42,886 bases of DNA from Tritrichomonas foetus. Lineage: Eukaryota; Parabasalia; Tritrichomonadida; Tritrichomonadidae. The position numbers were made by a program, and so were the translations under genes. The stretch is taken from NCBI GenBank assembly GCA_001839685.1, contig MLAK01000869.1, positions 9,795 through 52,680 on the forward strand, written 5' to 3'. Below, one piece after another: positions 36,157-42,886 of the stretch; the stretch's first letter is position 1, and every line of letters begins with the position of its first letter. The notes below the pieces were generated by a model. It saw only the letters and a list, made by a program, of their open reading frames with translations, did no database searches and was not told the origin of the DNA.

Positions 36157-38844
36157 ATGAGCGAAAATGAACAAAATATCACTCCCAGTGATGTTTGTAG
36201 GTTTCTTTGCGAGATAAAAGAGTTCATTTTCGTTGAAAGCATTTTTTCTGACCTAAAGCTAGAGATAAATGATCTACATTCACTTTCCTCAATGAATCAT
36301 CAAATCATCAGAAAGAAATATTTCTTCTTTCAATTTTTGACTGAATTGCTCAAAAATAATACTTCTTATTTCCAGACTATTTTCGATCCCAATAAAAACA
36401 ATAATTCATTTTTATTCTTGAAAGATTTATTTTCTTCTTCAACAAAAGTTATCTCAAATTCAGAAAAATTTGAAATTTTAGAGGAAGACCTTATTGAATT
36501 TTGCAAATCCATTGATAAGAATGATAAAATTATGATTGATTTTGTCACTTTTAATACAATTCCATCTTATTTTAAATTTTTTATGAGCACCCAAAGTTGC
36601 CATGATTTTATAAATTTTGTTATGAATTTTGATGAAGAACTTTCATTCCATCTTCTCAAAGCGATTTTCATTTCACCTGATTTCCTTTCTTTCATTCGTG
36701 CAACATTCAAGCCTGTACTCAAAAAAATGATGAATATGTTCTTTACGTTGAAACCTGCAGAAAATTCGTTAGCTAATAATGAATATTATGATTTCACTTC
36801 AGAAAGTTCATCAGAAAAGATTGCAGTAAATCCTGAAATTTATGTAAATTCTGCAAAATGTCTTCTTGATAAATTTTTTGAAGCTTGGCAAAAAAATATT
36901 TCTAGCTGTCCAATTTGCATTCAAACTATTTTGAGTGCATTCAAAGATAAAGCGCATCAAATATTAACAAATTGTTTTTTCATTCCAATGATCATGGATC
37001 CAGGTAGATATTTATTAATTGAATCTTATGAAGCCACAAACTATGCTTCATTTTTTATCAAAAAGATTTTTAAATTGATTAATACCGACTTTTCACCAAG
37101 ATTTGTAGAAGTTTTACTTTTGGCGAAAATTCCAGAATTTTCGATTGAAACACCCTACAACATCTATGATACATTTGATTGTTTATTATTAAAATCTAAT
37201 CAAAAATCAAAATTTTCAATAAATACTTTCATCATTCAATCAAACTATGAATTGTTTTCATTTACAACCCTGAAAAGGCAAAATAATCAAATTCTCGAAA
37301 TTAACAATAGTGCTTTCTGTTTAATAAAGTTAATAAATAAATCGCAAATATTAAATTTTGGTTCAATAATGACTGAAAGCCGTTTAAATTTAAAAGAATT
37401 GAATCGTTTTAATCCGAATCACGAATATAATGAAATTATTTTAAATGTTTTTGAACAAATTTTGAGAATTAATTCATATCAAAATTTTCAAAGTGATTTT
37501 GAAATTTTTCAAGATATATTTAAAAAACAAACATTTCCAAATGATAAAAAGAGTTTATGTGATTTTTCTAAAGATATAAAATTAACAATAAAAATGTATC
37601 AAGAACATTCAAAAATTCATGGAAGTTACAAATTCATTCAAGAATTGTTTTATTCTATTTTATATAAAATTCAAAAATATAACATCCAAACAAAAGGTGC
37701 ATTATCACCAAGATATGTCAAAGACATTTTTTGTAAACCATCTGAAGTCAAAATTTTATATGATTCATATGAAAATTTTAATCGAGATTTTTGTTTATAT
37801 ATTTTTGGTCTTGAATTAAAAAATGAAATAATTTATAAAAATTTCTTCAAAATATTCACATATAAAAAATACGTTTTGCTTCGTTCATCATTACTAACAT
37901 TTGATACTGAGCTAAGTACTCATATAAGGACGCATAAAGAACATTTATTTTCCCTTCCTGAAAACTTTACAACATTTGATGTAAAAAATTTGAAATATTG
38001 TACCAAAATAATGCTAGAAGCATTTACTACAGATGGAACACCATCAGAAAAAGCTTTATTAATATCCCAAGCCTTTATTATTGTACTTGATACCTTCAAT
38101 GCACATCGGTCTACTAATACCGAGAAAAATAAATTAATCTCATATGTATTGGCATTCATCAATGCCCCTTATTTTATATCAAATATGGCTTTCTTATATG
38201 AGTATTTCAATGCATATTCGATTATCTTTCAGAATACTGACTTTTATTTCAATCGATGCAATGCGATTTATAAAAATATGACAAATGGTATGAAAAATTA
38301 TGAAATTTATCATTTTTCTCGGTATAATGAGAAGTTCTTTAAAATTTTAATTGTTGGTTTAAATGGAACCAAAATTCTGAACAAACTTATATTAAATGTT
38401 TTTAATTTTAATTTAGAAACAAATACAAGACTCAATTCTAATATTAAAAATGAGAGAACCGAATTTGGTTATCGAATTTTAATTGAAGAAAAAAAATCAG
38501 ATTTCTTTCTTTTTAAGCAGGAAATTGACATCGTCACCTCTCGTGAATATCTTTGTAAAATTGAAACAAATTCATTTTATGAATATGTCATCATGTGTCA
38601 AGATCGAGTTCGAAGGTTTTCATTCAATTTTGGATCTCTTTCTGCTCCTTTTTCTCAATTTAATGAAAAGAAAAAAGAAACACCTTTATCTATAATTCCT
38701 CAGAAATTTTTCCTTTTTTCACATGAAAGCTATCAATGCATAATCGATGATGTTTGTGTCTTCAAATACTTGATAGATGAAGAAAAGCTGGATATGTATC
38801 AGCATTTCAAGGAATCATATATAAGCTCAATAAAATGGTATTAA
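36157..38844 (+). CDS. Large hypothetical protein, 895 aa
   Basis: The intact frame starts at ATG 36157; the frame is open 15 nt further back, but only from TTG. I do not recognise a domain. The protein is rich in phenylalanine, asparagine, isoleucine and lysine and looks largely helical, with amphipathic stretches that could form an armadillo- or HEAT-like solenoid in the first 500 residues. The C-terminal 150 residues alternate hydrophobic and polar residues in strand-like fashion (for example FLFKQEIDIVTSREYLCKIE), which could be a small beta domain. There is no signal peptide or clear membrane span. It shares its upstream region with the divergent NEK-like kinase. Length and lack of stops in AT-rich DNA make it a real gene; its function is unknown. 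Confidence 0.8.
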   Translation: MSENEQNITPSDVCRFLCEIKEFIFVESIFSDLKLEINDLHSLSSMNHQIIRKKYFFFQFLTELLKNNTSYFQTIFDPNKNNNSFLFLKDLFSSSTKVISNSEKFEILEEDLIEFCKSIDKNDKIMIDFVTFNTIPSYFKFFMSTQSCHDFINFVMNFDEELSFHLLKAIFISPDFLSFIRATFKPVLKKMMNMFFTLKPAENSLANNEYYDFTSESSSEKIAVNPEIYVNSAKCLLDKFFEAWQKNISSCPICIQTILSAFKDKAHQILTNCFFIPMIMDPGRYLLIESYEATNYASFFIKKIFKLINTDFSPRFVEVLLLAKIPEFSIETPYNIYDTFDCLLLKSNQKSKFSINTFIIQSNYELFSFTTLKRQNNQILEINNSAFCLIKLINKSQILNFGSIMTESRLNLKELNRFNPNHEYNEIILNVFEQILRINSYQNFQSDFEIFQDIFKKQTFPNDKKSLCDFSKDIKLTIKMYQEHSKIHGSYKFIQELFYSILYKIQKYNIQTKGALSPRYVKDIFCKPSEVKILYDSYENFNRDFCLYIFGLELKNEIIYKNFFKIFTYKKYVLLRSSLLTFDTELSTHIRTHKEHLFSLPENFTTFDVKNLKYCTKIMLEAFTTDGTPSEKALLISQAFIIVLDTFNAHRSTNTEKNKLISYVLAFINAPYFISNMAFLYEYFNAYSIIFQNTDFYFNRCNAIYKNMTNGMKNYEIYHFSRYNEKFFKILIVGLNGTKILNKLILNVFNFNLETNTRLNSNIKNERTEFGYRILIEEKKSDFFLFKQEIDIVTSREYLCKIETNSFYEYVIMCQDRVRRFSFNFGSLSAPFSQFNEKKKETPLSIIPQKFFLFSHESYQCIIDDVCVFKYLIDEEKLDMYQHFKESYISSIKWY

Positions 38845-39164
38845 ATAAAAAAATATATTGCGTTAAACAACTCTACTTATATGAATTACATTTGTGTATT
38901 AGACATATAGATATATTGGAGGTGTGAATAGTTGATTTGTATTTTCTTAAAAACAAAGTGTCTGGGCCATTGATTAAAATACAATAAAATATTTTTTCTC
39001 TTTCCATTATTAATAAACATAAATATTTTCTTTTTATTAATATTTACCCTATTGTGCCAATTTTAGTATCTTATTTATATCTCACTGACTCATATCATGT
39101 GAGCCAATTGAATTTGCGAAATAGGAGAACCCTCTGAATGATTATTAATGAAAATTAGTTTTTA
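38845..39164. other. Convergent spacer
   Basis: This is a 320-bp AT-rich spacer between converging genes. I see no feature in it. Confidence 0.6.
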
Positions 39165-40829
39165 TCACGAATTCATTTTATTTAATGTGTTGATGTTTTC
39201 TGATCGATGATCAACTTCGTTTTCAGTTTCTTTTGATTTTGAAGATAATGAGAATAAAATTTTAGATTTTTCATTCAGTTTAATATTCCTCTTCGAAAAT
39301 TCCGATTGAAATTTTTCTTCATTTTGGGTAATTTTTTCTTTTAACTCTTTTTCTTTTTCATTCAAAATTCTTTGTCTTTTTTCTTTTACACTTTCATCTC
39401 TTTCTCGCAGCTCAATCATCAAATTGTCAAATTTGGCTTTCAGTTGAATATTTCTGAGAATCATTTCGCGAATATTTCTTTTCAGTCTTTCATTTTCTTC
39501 CTGTTGTTTTTCATTTTCTTCTTCAATGATTTGGATTTCACTTTTTGTTTTGTTTACTTCACTTTGGGCAAGATTTGATCGCTTTTTGATTTCGTCGAGA
39601 TTAGTTTTCAATTTTTCAATACTTTGATGAATCTCTTCAATTTTCTTGACATTACTTTGATTCTCTTTTTCAGAAATACTCAGCATTTGCAAGAAGTTCA
39701 TAATTGAGTCATTCGTGTCAGTCGCTTTCAAAGATTCATTGATTTCATTTTCAGCCCTGGCAACCAAAAAATTCTCAAAATCTCGATTTTGATTCATATT
39801 CCCATTAACAGTCAAATTCAAAGAATCATTCATATTTTGCAGATTTTGTGATGATATTTGATCTGTTGTTGATTGTGATTTTGTGAAATGAAAGGAAGCA
39901 AAAGGATCTATAGAAAAAGATGAGTCTTCTTCATTCTTGTCTAAATTTAAAGAATCGTCGATGATGAAAGATTTCTTTTTAAGGCTGAAAAAACTCATAA
40001 GTTTTTCATTGAGAGAACTCAGCATTAAAATAATTGAAATAGTGCTATTTTTCTTACAAATTTGAGAAATTTGTCTAAAAATTGGTAAATTTGTATTAAT
40101 TTTGTCTTTCTTCTTACGAATCTGATAAACGATGTCGGCAAAATTTCGAATATCGCTGTACTCAGTTAAATTTACCAAAAATAAATACGAAAACGGTGGA
40201 TCATTTGGAGTGATGAGAGCGATTTTGATAACCTTGTTGTTGATGTCATCGAAGTTAATTCCAGTGATATTAGTAGTTTCCAAAAGCTTTGACGAATTTA
40301 TGTCATCATAGAATTTGACTCCAAACTCCCTCTGTTTAGCCTTTTCTAAATTCCTGTTTAAATTGAGAATATAATTGGTCGTATTATTCAGAAATGTTGA
40401 ATGAAGGCTTGATTCAGAAATGGTGGCTAAAACAGCATTTCCTCCGCTCATAAATTTGACGATTTCGGTATGAAAGCGACCCAAAGCTTCTTCATAGTTA
40501 TCGTTGGCTGTGACTGACGTGAAATAATATTTGTTGGTTAAGACGGAGTTCGCTGGCGATGTTTTGGATAAGGAAATGGATTCTGTTCGTATTTTAAGAG
40601 TGCATTGAATATCATGAGCTTGTGCATCAGTCGGTAATAGAAGGTGAGTATAAACATTCGATGAGTTGTCTGTATTTCGAGGTAATTGATTGAGTTGAGG
40701 TAGCGCCAAAGTTCCTGTTTTCTTAATTGCTTGATCACTCTTCGTCTTCTTCAATTTTTCCATCATTTGGACAATATTACTTCCTGTCTTCAGAGCAGGC
40801 TTCTTACCAGGTTTCTCTACTTTACTCAT
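39165..40829 (-). CDS. Degenerate kinesin-like protein with coiled-coil tail
   Basis: The protein has 554 residues from ATG 40829; four more codons would need a TTG start. Residues about 55-285 follow the order of a kinesin motor: a YYFTSV strand (compare FxFDxVF), a GGNAVLATISESSLHSTF segment where the P-loop GQTGSGKT should be, LVNLTEYSD at about 218-226 where switch II LVDLAGSE should be, and IRKKKDKINTNLPIFRQ...STISIILMLSSLNE, like the end of the motor (YRDSKLTRLLQ...TLMIACISPS). The P-loop lysine is H143 and the glycines are gone, so ATP binding is unlikely. Residues about 385-515 form a long coiled coil. It resembles non-catalytic kinesin partners in concept (yeast Vik1/Cik1), but the kinesin assignment rests on pattern matching. 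Confidence 0.6.
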   Translation of the reverse strand: MSKVEKPGKKPALKTGSNIVQMMEKLKKTKSDQAIKKTGTLALPQLNQLPRNTDNSSNVYTHLLLPTDAQAHDIQCTLKIRTESISLSKTSPANSVLTNKYYFTSVTANDNYEEALGRFHTEIVKFMSGGNAVLATISESSLHSTFLNNTTNYILNLNRNLEKAKQREFGVKFYDDINSSKLLETTNITGINFDDINNKVIKIALITPNDPPFSYLFLVNLTEYSDIRNFADIVYQIRKKKDKINTNLPIFRQISQICKKNSTISIILMLSSLNEKLMSFFSLKKKSFIIDDSLNLDKNEEDSSFSIDPFASFHFTKSQSTTDQISSQNLQNMNDSLNLTVNGNMNQNRDFENFLVARAENEINESLKATDTNDSIMNFLQMLSISEKENQSNVKKIEEIHQSIEKLKTNLDEIKKRSNLAQSEVNKTKSEIQIIEEENEKQQEENERLKRNIREMILRNIQLKAKFDNLMIELRERDESVKEKRQRILNEKEKELKEKITQNEEKFQSEFSKRNIKLNEKSKILFSLSSKSKETENEVDHRSENINTLNKMNS

Positions 40830-41325
40830 TGATAGGTGCAATCAAAGTTCGAGCTTTGTTTATATTTGTATAATAACACCCAGATTTGATGCAGACGATA
40901 GAACGCATCAAAACTTAAATGTAAACAGAGTTTGTGAAAAATATAAATACTATCTTGATGAATGTGAAAAATGTTTTGATTACCAAATGTAACAACTCGA
41001 AATTTTAAATGTCATTGGAAATTTACACAAATATAATTAAAACGAAGAACAATTTTATGTTTTCTTTCATAGAAAAATGAAATGACAAATCATCAAACGA
41101 ATAAATTAATGACTTTTTTATTTTGAGAATTTAGGTATGTGGGAATCAATTTCAGAAAATATATTTCAAACTATTGACTAAAAATTCAACATAGATATAT
41201 AAAAACTATAAATAAATGTTATTCATCCCTCCATTACGACATCAATAATTTTTTAATTTGTTTTTTATCTTCGTTTTGTGGAATATTTTAGTTATATGGA
41301 AGTGATTTGATGAATAAATTCGAAA
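40830..41325. other. 496-bp spacer
   Basis: This AT-rich spacer lies between two minus-strand genes. I see no feature in it. Confidence 0.6.
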
Positions 41326-42885
41326 TTATAAATTATCAAATTTTGAGTAATATAATTCTCGTAATTTTTCATTGGGCGAACGCTTAATAATTTCATCATA
41401 CTTATTTCTATTTTTGTCACAACAAATAAAACGAGGATCTTTAAATATTAGCTCGACTAATTCAATTTGGTTTGTATATAGGGCCCAAGCAAGTATATCA
41501 TTTACAGATAACATTGTTGTAGAAAATATATCTTTATATAATACCAAAAAATCTTTGGTGGGTAGTTTAAGATTTAGGTCAATTTTATCACCATAGTTTT
41601 GATATAAATATTTGAATATTTCAATCTGACAATGTTTGATCGATTGTAAATACATTGCTTCAAGTTTCAAGTGGAATGATTCATCATTATTAGTGTGAAT
41701 TGTTGATCTAAGTACTTGCAAAAATAATGGGAAAATTCCATACTTTATTAAATCAATAATACTATTGTCTAATATATGTAAAATATCCAATTTTTTATTA
41801 GGTAAATTACATAAATATTTCAAAGCTTTAAAATTATAATATTTGAAAATTGTTTCAATTAAATCGGAAATGTCCCATTTTATTTCTTTATTTTCAATTA
41901 TCCATTCAAGAATGTCTTGATGATGATATTGAATAGCAAATTTTATTGATTCAACATCATAAGTTACATCAATGAAATTATCTTCGATTAAATGAATCAT
42001 TTCAATAGAACCACTTGCAACAGCTGCTTCAATGCAATATTTTGTTAATGTAAAAAGTTTTTTTGGTGGTGAATATAAAGTTGACACAAAATATTTAAAA
42101 CACTTAACTGCATTACAATAAACAATTGCTTCAATCATTTCCATTCTGCGCATTCCTTTATGCCTAGATAAAAAGATGCTCCGTTCATAAATCGATGGTG
42201 AGTAATATCTAAAATTTTGAATTCCTTTTTGTACTATATGGTCAACATCATCTTTTCTTAACCAATCATATCCACTTAATGCTTTTTCAATATGTTTACT
42301 AAAATCTCTAGTTTTGCAAACATCTTTGACCTGAATATAATCACTTTGAGAGAAATCATATTTGTAAGAAAGTTTACTAATACAATCAATACATTTTTCT
42401 GAAGACAGATGTACCATATTAGGTGGTAAAGAGTCTTTAAGATGTGAGATTTCAGAAGATTCGATATAATTGATGTGAATTAGGTGCAAAATTGCGAAAA
42501 AAACTTCTTGTTGGTTTTTCATGTGGCGAAAAGGAGTATATCTATTCAATAATTTTGATTTTATTTCATTTTTGTATTTTTTATCAAGTTGATTTATCAT
42601 ATCAACAATCAATTCAATCTTATCAGGGAAGATTTTGAAAGAGCCCAATAAAAAGTTAATAAAAGTGGATTTCATGTCAGCAGATGAAAGAATAGAATTT
42701 GCTTGAGTAATTGACTCATCAAGTCGATCTGAGTTCAATTTATCAAATATATTTTGGCATTCTATCAATTGAGACAAACTTGTATTGTAAAATTCGAGTT
42801 CATTGATGGAATCTCCTAACATGTGACTGCGTCGTACCATGAGTTGTGATAATTTGCAGCTTCGCTTCAAATTATCCCAACTCAA
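41326..42885 (-). CDS. Ankyrin/DUF3447-type protein, partial at its 5' end
   Basis: The frame is open to the window edge and begins there with TTG, so the start is either outside the window or at an internal ATG (codon 16 or 22). At least 500 residues are seen. The N-terminal half is helical and, like the ankyrin gene at 6034, has the trichomonad DUF3447-type layout: a helical region followed by degenerate ankyrin units such as AIVYCNAVKCFKYFVSTL, CIEAAVASGSIEMIHLIED and WALYTNQIELVELIFKD. The last unit is followed by a short charged tail. Unlike the gene at 6034, no inserts or stops interrupt the units. These large families are lineage-expanded in trichomonads, and their roles are mostly unknown. 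Confidence 0.8.
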   Translation of the reverse strand: MSWDNLKRSCKLSQLMVRRSHMLGDSINELEFYNTSLSQLIECQNIFDKLNSDRLDESITQANSILSSADMKSTFINFLLGSFKIFPDKIELIVDMINQLDKKYKNEIKSKLLNRYTPFRHMKNQQEVFFAILHLIHINYIESSEISHLKDSLPPNMVHLSSEKCIDCISKLSYKYDFSQSDYIQVKDVCKTRDFSKHIEKALSGYDWLRKDDVDHIVQKGIQNFRYYSPSIYERSIFLSRHKGMRRMEMIEAIVYCNAVKCFKYFVSTLYSPPKKLFTLTKYCIEAAVASGSIEMIHLIEDNFIDVTYDVESIKFAIQYHHQDILEWIIENKEIKWDISDLIETIFKYYNFKALKYLCNLPNKKLDILHILDNSIIDLIKYGIFPLFLQVLRSTIHTNNDESFHLKLEAMYLQSIKHCQIEIFKYLYQNYGDKIDLNLKLPTKDFLVLYKDIFSTTMLSVNDILAWALYTNQIELVELIFKDPRFICCDKNRNKYDEIIKRSPNEKLRELYYSKFDNL

Positions 42886-42886
42886 A

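Noticed and set aside
232..42885. Ribosomal RNA, snRNA or tRNA genes
   Set aside because: I looked for conserved boxes on both strands and recognised none. A covariance-model search would be needed to exclude them.

Overview
This window is nuclear DNA of a protist, most likely a parabasalid close to Tritrichomonas or Trichomonas. The sequence is AT-rich. The genes are intronless with short spacers. One gene encodes a protein with the initiator-binding (IBD) domain, a transcription factor family known from trichomonads. Several genes have a trichomonad-type initiator (TCAYTW) within about 40 nt of the ATG. The window also holds DUF3447/ankyrin genes and a mariner element like those of Trichomonas. 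The species itself is inferred. TGA is an ordinary stop here, since it ends several intact genes.

Layout. 1-3.5 kb: a 19-bp tandem repeat, an unknown gene, and the RNA ligase RtcB (true ATG at 3041). 3.5-11.1 kb: an LRR/coiled-coil protein, a broken ankyrin gene whose lesions all fall at the same repeat phase, an unknown gene, and a GRAM-VASt membrane protein of the Lam/Aster sterol-transfer type. 12.3-16.3 kb: an EamA/DMT transporter, the IBD transcription factor and an AMMECR1-domain protein. 16.36-19.59 kb: a pogo/Tigger-like DNA transposon with 42-bp inverted ends, a nearly complete transposase and a decayed second coding remnant. 21.2-27.1 kb: an amino-acid transporter, a glycosyltransferase-like gene with one in-frame stop, and a membrane-anchored metallophosphoesterase. 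27.1-28.6 kb: a graveyard holding a protein kinase pseudogene on the minus strand and another coding-like remnant. 28.8-32.7 kb: a 1312-residue AIR9-like protein (LRR plus Ig-like A9 repeats). 32.94-34.23 kb: a mariner element with an open DD34D transposase, inserted in a 16-bp AT minisatellite. 34.5-42.9 kb: a NEK-like kinase with an altered catalytic loop, a large unknown protein, a degenerate kinesin-like coiled-coil protein, and an ankyrin protein running off the right edge.

The genes do not form an operon or one pathway. Several products are cytoskeletal (AIR9-like, kinesin-like, NEK-like kinase, possibly the LRR/coiled-coil protein), and several are membrane proteins. No single undescribed system is proven. 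The strongest leads are the phase-locked inserts in the ankyrin gene, the kinesin-like protein without a nucleotide-binding loop, the two-part pogo element, and a 9-bp motif (ACTTTTTCA) that recurs in the spacers.
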